Assembly: GCA_902702965.1 (NCBI GenBank)
Contig: CACRXP010000046.1
Span: 831,649 to 895,648, forward strand
Direction: 5' to 3'
Source: Spirometra erinaceieuropaei
Taxonomy: Eukaryota > Platyhelminthes > Cestoda > Diphyllobothriidea > Diphyllobothriidae
DNA: 64,000 nucleotides
The notes under the pieces were generated by a model. The model worked only from the letters and a program-made list of their open reading frames with translations. It did no database searches and had not been told where the DNA came from. The translations under genes and the position numbers were made by a program. Of the stretch, positions 45,756 through 58,969 are shown in pieces; position 1 is the first letter of the stretch; each line of letters opens with the position of its first letter.

Positions 45756-45973
45756 CCTCTAGCTCCATGATTTTCCCTATCTCCTGCCCTTTTTCTCTCT
45801 TTAACGTTCTTCCCTTCTTCACTTTCTTGGTATACGTGTTTGAGTTGCTTACTTTATTGATCAGCCAACTTTAACCAAAACCCTGACCTTGCTGTTTCTG
45901 CATTGATTTTATGCGCGAATTCAAATCTGTTGTATTCTTCTCCCTCGTTCTCTCTCTTATTAGGCGACAGGAC

Positions 45974-46020
45974 GCAGCTGAGGAGCCGTCGCGAAATTTT
46001 TTGGTATCAATAAATCCTGC
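45974..46020 (+). ncRNA. Hammerhead ribozyme candidate H12, canonical core
   Basis: Type I layout with every core base present. Helix I is GCAG (45974-45977) with CTGC (46017-46020). The core CTGAGGA is 45978-45984. Stem II is GC/GC around a CGTC loop (45985-45992). GAAA is 45993-45996. Stem III is 45996-46003 with 46008-46015 (7 of 8 paired, GTAT loop). Cleavage would fall after C46016. The short stem II may limit activity. Hammerheads of this type are known in PLE terminal repeats, which fits the location in the P2 right arm. Confidence 0.6.
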
Positions 46021-46489
46021 CCATCTTGCCTACTTCAGCTTCGTACGGGGGACAAAATTCTTCAAATGTTACAGTATAACATGAGAGGCAGTGTTACATG
46101 TGCAGAGAACGTCCCGTCGCGTCTGCAGGCGCGAAACATGGGGATGCGGACTTTATGTGAGAGGGGGAGACGATCTGCGAATACAATAACTGGTCAGCAA
46201 CTGAGAATGGAAGGGGCATCGGCGACGTCACCCCATCCGTATCCTGGGTCCACATCTGTGTGAGGTTTTTAACCTCCCTTAAACATCTACAGTCTCGTGA
46301 TCTGTTACAGCGCCTGAACCCACTCACCGCAACGGTGGATAACCGTGAGGCAACGGAGTATTGGAAAAGGGCGCCCCACATGGCCCTGGAGGCCGTCGGC
46401 AACAGTTCTACCGCTCGTGCTCGTGAATATTCATAATGGTGGACGGGGTCGTTCGTCGGCGGGATTGCGGTACATGCTCATCTTGTTGG

Positions 46490-47804
46490 CAGTTGCGTAG
46501 TGACCTATCTCATGAAATCTGATAACGGAAACTGATGCGAGATATCTGGACATCTTTAACGTTGCGCATTTTGTTCGCTCATCCACTTTCTTCAATGAAA
46601 TGTCCTTTTCTTGTGCGGAAATTGTGTTTAAGTAATTATATTTTAAGTGAAATATCTGCAAATTTTAGCGAAAGTGGACGATGGAATATATTTGTGCAAT
46701 TTCCTATGCTGATACATGTCTTAGACAACGGTTACGTATCTGAGCGACTTTCTAATTGAAAAGATAGTATTTTAACCCCGAAAGTTTTGATAAACAGATT
46801 AAGTAGACCATTAACATTTATTTTATGTCCGATGTTAACCGTGGTACTCAATCTGTTAACACAAAGGTTATTTTAAGAAAATCAGGGCTTTATTTATTCC
46901 TAGATGTCAAATTAGTGGATCTGTGCGATATGGTGTCTCAGAATACGGTAATAACGCAGACAGGGATTCCTTCGTTTAAATGGGCTGAAATTGTTTTGCC
47001 GTTTGAAAAATTCCACCTTATGTCACCGAATGGGCACTTCCAGTTTTGAGCATATTAAACGCTGCTTGTCGTATAGTTTAGATTCTGTGCATACCTTATT
47101 CGGAAAAAGAACGAGCAAAAAATTAATAGTTTCAGCAAAATATCAGTAGTTCTATGGACGCAGAAGAAAATTTCCTTCTATAAGCAGAAGATGGTATGTT
47201 TAGGATCAAGCCTGTCATTTCAATTTAAATTTATTAGGCACTGACCGGGCTCATGGCATGTCACCTTATGAAGACTTTTGTTCCTACAACGTCCCCATCG
47301 GTGAAGTTAAGCAAAACTCAGTTTCTCTTGTTGAACCCCATCTTATTTAAATCAAACGAATCAAAGATAACAGGAATCCCTGGAAAACGTCTTTGGAATA
47401 TATACTTAAAACGTAGGCAGTTGACAAACCGTCATATATAAAATCACAATACTTACTAAACGATATTTAGAGGTACAATTCACTGAAACATTATAATTAG
47501 ACGTTATTTTATTTCTACTTTCATATTTACCACGGTTTTGGTATGAGAATACATTCCATAATCTAAAAACAAAGTTTCCTAAATTAGAGCCATTTCCGGC
47601 GTTTTCGGGATATTGCGCTTTTCAAAATAAATCGGCATTTCTAAACAACGCAACACTGCCTTTAATATTTCTTTTATGTTTTCAATTCTTTTAAACTTTT
47701 ACTTAATTAACATAGATATTGAACTCATGAAATGGCGTCGGTTTGCGAGTGATTGACAATCATTCGCAAATTTCGAGTGATTTCATGTATTAGATCACCA
47801 ACTG
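46490..47804 (+). mobile_element. Second MITE-like family, copy E2, apparently complete
   Basis: 1315 bp with short inverted ends: the left reads CAGTTGCGTAGTGACCTATC then TCATGAAATC, the right reads GATTTCATGTATTAGATCAC then CAACTG. Shares CAGT termini and a TCATGAAAT block with the M family. No TA duplication is seen. No protein is encoded. Confidence 0.5.
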
Positions 47805-49498
47805 TGCGCAGGGATAGGGTACCGACTAAAATAGGAAGGACTTGGGTGGCCGGTTCAAGATTAATAACCGTGGTCAGCCCGCCTTTCTTAACCCCATGTT
47901 TGTAGGACCTGAAACTAAAATCCGCGATCATTGTTCATTAACATTTTTGATTTTAATGCTCTACTATGGGGCCACCGGCCCGTTGTCCTGTCGGTTATGA
48001 TCGAGAATAATCATTATGATGGTAGGCCGTTCACCTATGGGGTTACTGGACGTACTTGTCGCGTTGTTCCTTGAGGCTAGATCTAGAGCTCTCACCGGCG
48101 GTTGAATAGCGACGGATTATTACGCAAAAGGAGTGTTGATGAGGGCATGACGGGTCCAGAGGGACATTTCTGGTTTATTATCAGTTCCAGAAAAACAAAA
48201 TTTAACTTTAGCTTTGGATACTTTGTGGTTTGAGCCAGAATTCCTTGGTCATTGGGCTTTTATTTTGGTCTTCCATCGTTGGCACACGGCAACAGTGTCG
48301 CGTCATTTTTGATTTAGCCTAACTGTCTGGACTCAAATCCCGGAATTTCCAAACCGGACGTCGAAGTAGGCCTAACTGAGGATAACCGGTAGGCCAGAAG
48401 TGGTCACTCCAGTGTTTCTTTCTATCTTCTACGCGGACAATCCTTCTGCGCTTGAAAAACGTTTGCAGACTTGTCACGTCTTTCTTTAGGTAGTTGAGAT
48501 AAGTAAGCCTTATTGTGAAATAATCACGTCAAAATCTTCAGAAAACATTCCGCCCCCACAGTGGATAAAAATGGTTACATGAGCGACAACTGCCGAAAAC
48601 TGCAACTGTTGAGATCATGAAGAATGTTCGATGAATGATTTGTACAATTCGAGTCAGATTTGACTTTCTTCAAAACAATGCTAGCGCAATATGCAAATGG
48701 CCTCGTTATTGTAGCTCAGATAAACAAAGAGGGGAAAAATCAGCGTACGATGAGTGAAATAGGCCAACGGATGCGCATATAAGAAAATTCTCATGTGAAT
48801 GAAAAGTTAAAAAAAAGAAGGCGGCTCAATTTCAAAAGCCAGTCTATCTTTTATGACTGGTAACAGCGAGTCCACTTTCCAGGTAGACTCAAAAATACAA
48901 CCATTTTTGCCACGTGTTTATCAGATTTGGGAGCACCCCTTCTCCTGAAGACATAAAGAATACGAAAATGAGTATCCAGATAAGCTAATAACAACGAGCA
49001 CTGGGAGTTCCGCTGAATCTGATAACATCAAAATGCAACTTTTTGTATAAACACCGAGGTTGGGATAAATAAACTTCCCTCCTACAAGTACATTTTTGGT
49101 TTGTTTATCAATTCCAGACCTTGTTGGAATCCGAGTAAACTGGTCATATCGTCACCGGTCTAATTTCTTAATATACGATTCGGTCACCAAATTAAATAGC
49201 TTGACTACACTAATCAGTATCGTAGGTCTGGACAGTGGAGTAACCTTGTTACTTTTAATGCATTCTCAGTGTTTTGCTACTTCGGGGAGGGGGGGGGGTG
49301 GGCGATAACCTTTAGTCCAGTCCAGTTCAGCTGTATTAAGGGAAAAGTAGTTGAACGCCTTTGAACTTCCTGTTGGTTAGAATAGTTTCGCACGTCTGAG
49401 AAAGTGTTCTGTTCCGATGCATCTCGCAGACGCTTGTCAGGCAGATGAACAAAAGCAGAGATTTCTGTACGATACAGAATAGAATAACGAAAAAACTA
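47805..49498. other. No gene recognised
   Basis: AT-rich between E2 and M10, apart from the R3 remnant. A G-rich run lies at 49286-49300. Confidence 0.4.
47952..48003 (-). repeat. tRNA-Arg-like SINE remnant R3
   Basis: On minus, only the 5' end remains: ATAACCGACAGGACAACGGG and the start of the A-box region. Very short. Confidence 0.35.
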
Positions 49499-49500
49499 TA

Positions 49501-50551
49501 CGGTGCACGATCGATCTCATGAAATGTTGACCGAAATTCTGAAATGCTTTTTTGACTAGGAAGGATTACTGAGTTAGGGTTGTAATATTGACTATCATGC
49601 GGCATAATCCTGTAATATTTTGGACTCGCCAGGATGTCGTCTTCTGAATGCTCTTCCTTTCGACTCCTGCAGAAACCACCGATGGGTGATACACCAATAC
49701 GACGGTCGAGCATATCGCTTGTGCTTAGAAATGCTCACATACAATAAGTGACAGATTGTATGAAATGTAATATGCATTTTCCACATTAACTTTCGATAGT
49801 CTTATAAATTCAATTACATTTTATATAAAATATTCACAAAGTATTCTTTCTTTCTCTTATCTGGCAGAAAACTACATTGTCTTCATATTTTATGCCCAAA
49901 GTAAGTGTATTTTTAAATTTTAAAAAGGTTTGCAACCATTAGATTTTTCAGACTATGCAATGTTCATACATACAGCATCGCTCATACACGTTTACCAATG
50001 CTTCTCATGAAATTTACAACATCGTTCGCATCTACTGCAAAGTTTATGAACTCCAAATGGTCTCTTATTAAAGGCATAAAGGAATATATGATTGTCCTAC
50101 GTGGAAAACATACATTTTGTGGACCGAAATCTCTAAACGCTAATGCAACGACAGGCCAAGTTCGAACGTATTCGGGAATCAAAAAGCCCTTTCCGAACAT
50201 CAAAATACAGTTTTTTCGACATACAATATGAAAACAATGTGGTTTTCTACCAAACAAGTAAAAGAAAGCTTATTTTGCGCATATTTTATACAAAATCTAT
50301 TTGAATTTATAAGACCAGCGAAGATCAATGTGAAGAGTGCATGCTAAATAAGTAGTCACTTTTTACGGAGTGTGGCTTTCTTAGGAGGTAGATGATAAGT
50401 TCATTCAAAAGCAGGCAACCTGCTGAGTTCAAAATACTATAGGATTATGCCGCAAGATAAGTGGTCTTGCAACCCCACCTCAGTAATCCTTCCTAGTCGA
50501 AATTGCATTTCAGAATTTTCGTCACCATTTCATGAGCTCGATCACCCACTG
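49501..50551. mobile_element. MITE M10, full-length member of the divergent subfamily
   Basis: 1051 bp. Left end CGGTGCACGATCGATCTCAT after TA (49499-49500). Right end CATGAGCTCGATCACCCACT then G and TA (50552-50553). Arms are inverted copies; no coding capacity. Confidence 0.7.
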
Positions 50552-50807
50552 TACTCGCGTTCATGCAAATGCATCAAAAAAATCTAACTTGGAATGAGCG
50601 ATAGGTAAAAAAAAAACAAATTGTTTCCCACTCAGCGTTTCACACGAATCATTATATCCTCTAAGCAGCATCCGCAATGACTATCAGCAGACATTGACCA
50701 AGCTCAGAAATGAGCACCTTATGCTGCTTACATTAGGACAGCTCACGCGTTACGTACGATGACGTGTGCCCAACGGAGTGGTGAGCCTAGGACCGGTGTC
50801 TTGAGTG

Positions 50808-50900
50808 TAATTTAGATTGTAGTGACAGTAGACCTGCGCGGCATCCACCGCACTCTCTCCCTCCTTCCCACCCACTATGCTTCGATTGGAGTTTGGTACG
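50808..50900 (-). repeat. Dispersed repeat B6
   Basis: Plus strand reads TTGTAGTGACAGTAGACCTG and CGGCATCCACCGCACTCTCT, inverse of B1; truncated. Confidence 0.45.
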
Positions 50901-52596
50901 GGGGCTGGGATTGATAAAGTCAAACGACCCGTCTACGCGTGCCATACACGAACTTGTGCGCACGGACTATGCTAAACTTTCACGAGAGCGGCTCTGGTCT
51001 CGCATGAGTGACGGTGCCAAAACAGGCCACTTTCAAAAAAAGAGCTGATACATTCTGATCCTCAGACCGGAAAGGGACCTGGTTATACCGTTAGTTGGCG
51101 GTTTTCCAAGCCACGACTTTCAGTGTATCAGAAGAATGAACCGATGTGCCGGGAAAATGCATCTTATTCCCTCTTTCTTCTACTCCATGCATTAGTCAAT
51201 TATCAGAGCTTGTCAACCATCTGGTAGTCCGGTTGGAAGCAATGAATAATGCGGCTTTATGATCTGCACACAAGGCGAGTCACAAATGCGCGCACAACAG
51301 TAGTCGTTGATTCGCACGGACACAGCGCGACCCCATGAACGCGTGCAGCGATCCAATCTGAGCCGATTTTGATCCAGAGCACATAGTTATACGATTTAAC
51401 TGAACTTCAGGCACCCTCGGCGGACAAATAATACCCAGGAAAGATTCAGTTGAAATAGCCTCCATCTAAGTAAAGCCCTGACGCATTAGTACCGCCAATT
51501 CTGCGCAAAACCGCTGGAACCAGAAAGCCATTAATTTTCAAAATTTAAACCTCTTAAATTAAACAAGCTATTTTTTGCTAAGGTTCGCATTAAAGAGGTC
51601 TGTAATGCGAGCAATTGGATGAGGAAAATGCTTCTGTTTTTCTAACTGAATATCTCTAAATTAGGTAAAACTGGAAAGGTTTGGCCGTCCCGTGTTGGAA
51701 TTCCGCCACCGACTCGTTAATCAGATGCGCTTGATAATGATTATGCAAGTTTGCCCGAGGAATGACATAGGCAGTCGAGATGTTCAACCGTGTAATTGAA
51801 ATAAACTAGCTTTGTGCATGATACCAGCGGTTGCTGAACCCTTTGCAGTCACCGACCAATTCTGGGATAAAGGAAAGTGCTAACTGTCTGATCGCCGAAA
51901 AAGAAGACCCGATGGCTTCAGGCAGGCCTCTAGCATTGGCCTGTTTCTGGAATTTTGAATTCGTCCTGGAGACGGATGTATGCATGCTTTTCTCCCAAAA
52001 CATCTATTCAGCTGCTGGTCAGTGAAGCTGGTAATCATAATCGAGTGAGAGACTCGGTTTCCGAAAGCTGGTACTGTATTCTGGTCAGACGATAAAACCT
52101 CGGATGCGCTTTCGATGCAAACTAACTTAGTTAAAATTTTTAACTTCCTAATCTTATTTTGGGGTTCATTAAATACCTGATTTTGCAAAAATTTACGTCA
52201 ACGAGGCATTAGGAAGGGGCACCTACACTCATCTTTAAAATAAATAAGAATGCTAAACTAGTGAAGCCGGGTAAGCCCGAATCAAACCTTCTCCCTTTCA
52301 ATAAAAACTTACCGTGGCCTTGCCTGCGGTTAAATTTAAGGACGTCTTCCTGAAAAGTGGGTTGGCTATTGCATACGTAGCGACTGCTGTCTTCGAAGTC
52401 TTGTTTGAGTGCTTTATAGTAAAGTTTATTTAACAGTACGACTGTTTTTACAGACAACTCTGTCCGTTTCGCAAACATTGGGAAAATTTAGCAATTTTCT
52501 GCAGTTTATCATCGCTGTCAGTGCACAGAAATGCTGGCGGATTTTATCCTCAGTGTGACAACGTTAGATAACAGTTTGATTTAAAAGTTTTTCAGT
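50901..52596. other. No gene recognised
   Basis: Short frames of 60-100 codons on both strands around 51800-52480, overlapping one another; no motif. Confidence 0.4.
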
Positions 52597-53412
52597 AGCT
52601 GGCCTAGCTCGTGCAATTGTAGCCGAAATCCCGGAATGTGATTTTACCTAGGAAGGATTTCATAGGTCGGTTGTAATATTGAGTATTTGACAATCCGACC
52701 TCATTCTACTTCAGTCGCACCAGGACGCCGGCTTTTGAGCGAGCTTTCGGTTTGACAAAGTTTGCGATTATGAGATAACTAAAGACGGCAAAATAATTAC
52801 GTGTACACCGCTTGGTCTGTCCGTTCGATAAAAGATTTTCCACGGCTGATAAATGTCCATCATATCGTACATGCCTATTTATCACTGTTGTTCATGAGGT
52901 ATATAACATGGTCAACATTTATTGCAAAATTTTGCGAGCCCAATATGAGGTATTCTCGGTGATGTGGAGAATTGCTTGGTCTTCTATGCATAAAAAGTAT
53001 ACGACGTGAAGTTTGTAAACCCTATGTACAAGTAAAATTGTAGCTCGAGTTCGAAATCATTTAAGAATTTAAAACAGTTTATATAACCGAAGGGGACCTA
53101 CTTTTTTACCAAATATGAGCAGAAAAGCACATTTTGTAAAATGTTTTCTGGAAAGAATATTTGAATTTATGATGCTTCGGAAATCAGTATGAAATTCGCA
53201 CCACTTAAATAGTCCTTTTTAAGGAGTGCAGTTTTTCAGGCGACTGAAATAATCCCATTTAAAAGCCGATATCCAATTGTGCCTAAAACAACCCGAAATT
53301 ATGTTAAATGATAACGAATGTTAAAACCTACCATAGTTATTCTTTCTAATAAGTACCCCACCTCAAAATCTATTTCAAGGTTTCAGTAGATAGGTTAGGT
53401 TATGTGCATTTC
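52597..53412. mobile_element. MITE M11, strongly eroded copy
   Basis: Keeps recognisable family blocks (CCTAGGAAGGATTTCATAGG, ACGCCGGCTTTTGAGCGAGC and the reverse blocks near 53250-53390), but both termini are degraded. Confidence 0.4.
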
Positions 53413-53861
53413 AGGCGACCGGTCGGTAAATTGACTGCAATGCAAAGCTTAAGCACTCGAGCCTCGAATTTACACGTCTAAAATTGCAAACACACCAGAC
53501 TGATGATGACCTATGACCACAATGCATATGGTCCTTCCGGGTTACCTTGAACGTTGTGAATTTACGTTGCAACATAATTTATCGAGCGAAAGCATTATTT
53601 CGCAGGAACAATTGTTCAAAGTAGACTTATAGGGATAAAAGCTTTTTATGCGAAAACCAACCCTTCTGCTCAGATAAGTTTTTTTTATAATAATTATTGC
53701 AGATCACATCCGCAAACTAGTGAATGTTTCCTTGTGAGCGAAATTAATTTAAATGAGAGGGACTTAAAATAATCTTTTGTCGGTCTAAAATTTTATTTTC
53801 TTTATCCGCATAAATCGGCAAAACGGGAAAGCAAATAAACCTTGTCTTTGTCGGTAATACC

Positions 53862-53985
53862 ATTCTGCCTATATCTCATGCGCTGCTGTGCGGCTGCTGG
53901 TTGGGCTCGAGAGAGAGCACGCAAGGCACAACGAAACGGGTAAGTTACGTAAGAACGATCGGTGAGAGCCCCCTTCCATAATAAA
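53862..53985. repeat. Repeat D2
   Basis: Second copy of D1, with CTGTGCGGCTGCTGGTTGGG and GATCGGTGAGAGCCCC. No tRNA-like part beside it. Confidence 0.5.
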
Positions 53986-55599
53986 ACTTTTACTTTTTCG
54001 TCTTCTTATTCCCATTCTTTGTGAGTTTTGGTTTGCAATTCGGCTTAACTTTATGCCTTGAAATGCAGCAATAAGGCGAAAAGACAGCCTCTGGCCCAAC
54101 AAACGCATATGTATTTAAAAATAAATATTCTAAATGGAATCAACAAACTACCAATCATGTACCGATCAGGGTAATCCTAAGGGCCGTTGACAATTTTCAC
54201 TAAATTGATAGTTCATGAGCAAAGAGAACAAGATAAGATACGAGTAATATTTTCATATTTGTGTGCCCGCGCATAATTGAGCAGTGAGAAAGAAAACGGT
54301 ACCATGACTTCACCAAACGAGGGCTTCTCCTTAACATCAGAGAAGACAATGAACAGGGAGGTGTTTTCCTTGAATTTGGAAAACTTTGGTACAAGTAAAC
54401 TTTACTGAGCAATGTTCATAAAAGACACTATTTTTTTAAAAATAACCTTTTTTAAAAAGGTTTTTACTTGATAATAGACATATTTGTGGTACAATTTCCT
54501 CGTGGTCGTACGCTTATGCAAATATGGCCCGCATCGCGATCGGCAATGAAACGTGCATCCGAAAACATAGATACGCAGTTGGTGGCCTAACTGTTGAAGG
54601 ATGTCGGAATTTATAAATAATCGCTGATCACTCACAAACCGGCACCAATCCGTGAACCCAATATCAATGTCAAAAATAACAACTTTAGGGAAATTGGGAA
54701 CAGAAAAGAAATGTGAATGGTATCAATACGTTGTGCGAAAATACCAATTAATTTTGTAAAGGCGGAAAATTCCGAGAACGTCAGTAATGACTGTCTGATC
54801 ATGCAAAAAGACGAAACAAATGGAATAATGTTTGGCAATAACGTTTTTGTGAAGTTTTTCTCAAAAATTCTTTTGATAATTTATGCAATGCCAGGCAAAA
54901 CCTACAATTTGAGGATCGATTCTAAAGCGGTTTATCAAGACCTCGTTGTTTTTGGTGCTTTTGCATTGATTAAGATGCATTTTAATAAAGCATACCATAA
55001 TTTTGCTTGATTTTGCCGACATGGATAAACGCCTACATAAGGGTACATGTTACCAGGTGGGTCAGTGGCAAATAAATTAAAGCAGACGTTATCGTAAACC
55101 TAACATTTTGTGCATATAACGAGAACTTTTCTGCTGTAAATGTATTTGCCCTTTGTATCTGTCTTCGATTATGTTGAGCTTTAGGTCGGCTTTGAAATAT
55201 CACAAAATATTTCACACATTCAAGTGTTTTAAATCAATTGCTTATAATACCAGATCCTTTATTTTGCGTTTCACAGAGTCTTTACAATGAAATATTTCTC
55301 AAAACTCTTTACCACATTGGCGAGTGTTTGGGCGTTCCTTCTCAGGTGGTGGTCTCCCACTTAAGGACTCACCCAAACATGAAATCTCACCGTCAAAAAA
55401 ATGAACGTCCGCAAAAAGTCGGTAGCGGACTGTTTTCGAGCCATCAGAAAATCTTCTTTAAAAGGTTATCTTTTGAGAGATAAACTTAGTATTGCATTCC
55501 GTCGACGGATGCATGTGTACCTTATATTTTTGCACGGCGAAAGCAAAAACAATTGACAGTTCGGCCGTGTCTTTTAAATTGCCAAATAAAATGATAAAA
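53986..55599. other. No gene recognised
   Basis: AT-rich. Frames such as 54717-55010 (97 codons) are Phe/Lys/Asn/Ile-rich, as expected from AT-rich noncoding DNA. Confidence 0.4.
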
Positions 55600-56342
55600 G
55601 TTTTCTACTGCAAACGGAAGAACATGCCTTTCTCCTTATACTAAGTCAATTTTTGCTATCCTTTCTCGCGTTTGGTCGTCTTTCTAAGATTATGAATGCA
55701 CAGTAGTGAGGCTACATAGATACTGATATTTTTCTGAAATTGTTAGTGATTTGCTCCCTTCATTTAAAACTTACGTAAATGCAGAAATCAGACCGCACGA
55801 AAGGTAATGTTTTGCATGTTCAAAACTGAAAATGACTACATGGTGGTAGTAATTTCTTTGTCATTCCACATAAAGCAAGACAGGGCATTACTACCGCACT
55901 TTATGGCAGGACGTCGCACTGATTAGCTGATCCGACTTTTGAAATCGAAAAACGTCTGATTTACCAAGAAAAACCTGTGTTTTAACAAACTGACGTCCAC
56001 AATACGTCTCAGAAAAAAATCAATTTTCAAATGCGGATTGCTCTGGTGAGTAGAACTATCGAGCATAAATTACTCGTACGACAAAAAAACATGCTTGAAT
56101 GCAGAACTAAAGTGCAGAACAGATACTCGTATAGAAAATTGCCCAAATATATCGCAACGTCCATTTCCACTTAAATTATGACCATTTTGCCTGGTAAATT
56201 CGCTAGGACACATTTTGTTCACAAGAAAAGGGCATTAAGTTAAGGAGACTGGACGAGCGAGCAAAATAGACAATATCTAAGAGGTCTGAAAAAGCTCATA
56301 TTAATTGCCGTCATGAAGTCTCATAAGTTGGGTCACGTGTTG
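55600..56342 (-). mobile_element. Second MITE-like family, copy E4
   Basis: Minus-strand copy beginning at 56342 (CAACACGTGACCCAACTTAT). Contains GGACGTTGCGATATATTTGG and the block around 55690-55740 that matches E1 (AAATATCAGTATCTATGTAG on minus). Confidence 0.45.
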
Positions 56343-56802
56343 AAAATATATACAATGAAAAACTGATTTTTTTGGATGAACGCTTACCATAAGAACAAGC
56401 TCTTATGACAATAGGCCTGATGCACCAAACATGGCAAAGTATAAAAAGACGATGTACGTGCGATTATTGGGACAATATTGTTGTACTAGTTTGAGCTCTC
56501 GAACTTATCAGAGACTATGTAAAATACACAAAAACATAATCTCATCGGACCCTACTTCCTCTAGAAAACACGGAGGAATGTTATGGATAAACTACCCTTA
56601 TTCACACAGATGTTGTATAATTTGTGCTGGCAACTTTATGTCACTGAACGCCCTAACGACGTTCAACATCGAACAAAATAATCAATAGACGTAAACCTCT
56701 GTTTATGAAAATTAAAGAAACTCACTAACTGCGGACTTCCTAGCCAGCCCGGAGCTTATTCCGATCATATTGCTCTTCCTGGTAGATACCATCTTCTTTC
56801 TA

Positions 56803-57783
56803 TGGTAACTCATGAAATGTCAACCAAAATTTCGAAATGCGTTATCGTTTCGAAAAGATAAACTAAGTAGTGTTGTAAAACTAATCATGATACAGCATAA
56901 ATCTATAATGATCCAGTTACCTCAGGGTGTCGGCTTTCGAAAGAATTTATTTTCGGCTGCATGCAAGATTTATACTTTGCAAAAATGACGACTTAAGTGG
57001 TATGCAATTTTCTCATTAATTTTCCATTCCCATGAACATTCAATTATATTTCATGGAAAACATGCACAAAAATATTCATTCTTTTACGTATTCGGTAGAA
57101 AATCACGTCTTCTTCCAATATCATACTCAAGAGAAATGTATAGTTCGGTTTTAAAAAGTTTCTAATTGTGAGATTTTTAATACCGTTAAATGGCCGTTCA
57201 TGAAACGTCAAGTATCTGCATTTACGAATGTGGCTCGTAAAGTTAACAATATTGCTCCAATCTACTGCTTAATTTATAAACCTCATATGGTCTTCTCTTA
57301 ACACCGTAGAGAAATGCATGCAATATTGTTGAATTTAAAAGCCACATTCGTAAATGCAGATACATGACGTTTCATGAACGGCCATTTAACGGTATTAAAA
57401 ATCTCACAATTAGAAACTTTTTTAAGACCAAACTATACTTTTCTCTTGCGTATGATATTGGAAGAAGACGTGATTTTCTACCGAATAAGTAAAAGAATGA
57501 ATATTTTTGTGCAGGTTTTTCATGAAATATAATTGAATGCTCAAGGGCATCGAAAATAAATGAGAAAATTGCATGCTACTTAAGTAGTCATTTTTTGCAG
57601 AGCATTGATCTTGCATGTAGCAGAAAATAGGTTCTTTTGAAAGCCGACACCCTGCAGTAACTGGATCATTATAGATTTATGCTGCATCATGATTTGTTTA
57701 ACAACACTACTTACTTTATCTTTTCGAAACGATAACGCATTTCGAAATTTTGGTTGACATTTCATGATTAAGCACATCTACTG
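56803..57783. mobile_element. MITE M12, near-perfect long palindrome
   Basis: Arms 56803-57255 and 57324-57783 are inverted copies with few differences, around a centre of about 68 bp. The right end is GCACATCTACTG followed by TA; the left end has lost its terminal bases. The arms being so alike within one copy suggests recent insertion or homogenisation. Confidence 0.75.
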
Positions 57784-57811
57784 TAGATAAACTAGAGTTT
57801 AGGTATACATA

Positions 57812-58727
57812 TAGTAGATGTGCTATTTCATAAAGTGCTGTCCGAAATTCTGGAATTTGTTTTCATTTTGAAAAGATAAGTAAGGTAGGTTTGTATGATA
57901 AGTTATCGTGCAGCATAATCTAGAGGTATCTCAGTCGCCTCAGGATGCCAGTTTTTGAATAAACTTCTTTGCGGCCTGTGAAAATGACTACACAAGCAGC
58001 ACAAATTTGTCTTTTTGATTTTCCGTGCTTCCATAGATTCAAAGATGTTTTACAAAAAATACGCAAATTATTTCTTCTATATATTTTATTTCGGTATTGA
58101 AAGATTCAATTTCCAAATAACTGTTAAGCCGATCTGCCTCTACACACACATCCAGGGGTTCCAAATGCAAGATATCTGCTTTTACTCTAAAGGCAGTCGT
58201 ACAGTTTTATACACCCTTAAGAAAAAATCATTTAAGTCTAATCAAATATTGCAGAGGATGTCGATCTCGTCTAACACTCAATAAGCAACAGAAATCAACG
58301 CGGTGGTGCGACGCCGTATGAATGGATATATTCTCATCTTAAAATACCTAAAAATTATAAACTTTTTAAACCATGCGACTTTATTTTTTAAGTATAAAAC
58401 TTAAGTTACAAGCAATTAATTTCAGATGAGCACAGAAAATGAATAGTATTCATGCAGAATTTCTAAAAAAATATAGATCTGTATTTTTAGGGACATCGGA
58501 TTCTCAAGGAAAGTTCTTACCTCACATATAATAATTTATTGCAAAGTGTGGTCTACGCAGACGGCCAGAATGAAACTCATTCAAAAGCTGTTATCGTGAT
58601 CTGACTGAAATATCGTGAGATTCTGTTGTATTATTTTTAATATTTCACCCCTACCGACGTTATCTTTCCAAACTAAAAGCACCTTACAGAATTTTGGTTG
58701 ACATTTTACGATTTAATACTCCCACTC
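57812..58727. mobile_element. MITE M13, diverged copy
   Basis: Starts TAGTAGATGTGCTATTTCAT, 28 bp after M12, and ends near TTTAATACTCCCACTC. Internal blocks match the family weakly. Confidence 0.55.
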
Positions 58728-58969
58728 TATCCTGACAGGAGTGTTTTTTCCCGATTAAGGCGAAAATGTGGGTCCCAGAAGGCGGTTGAGAAGAAACAGA
58801 CACTCTCGCTGGAGCAAGAACTTTATTTGCCTGACGAGGCAAATTTATGCCAAAACACGTCAAGGGTGACAGCAACAGACAGGAGTAATTCGTCCGCACG
58901 AGATTGTAGTGTTTGTGGGATGCAATCGCTCTGCTACCACATGCGTAACGTAATTTTGATGGGAACTGG

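Larger units (their letters stand above)
44820..46022. mobile_element. Palindromic PLE copy P2
   Basis: Left arm 44820-45080 and right arm about 45781-46022 are inverted copies (for example CCAAGAAAGTGAAGAAGGG facing CCCTTCTTCACTTTCTTGG). They bracket a PLE coding segment longer than in P1. It lies about 45 bp after P1 and belongs to the same subfamily but is diverged from it, so the two are separate insertions or an old tandem pair. Confidence 0.7.
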
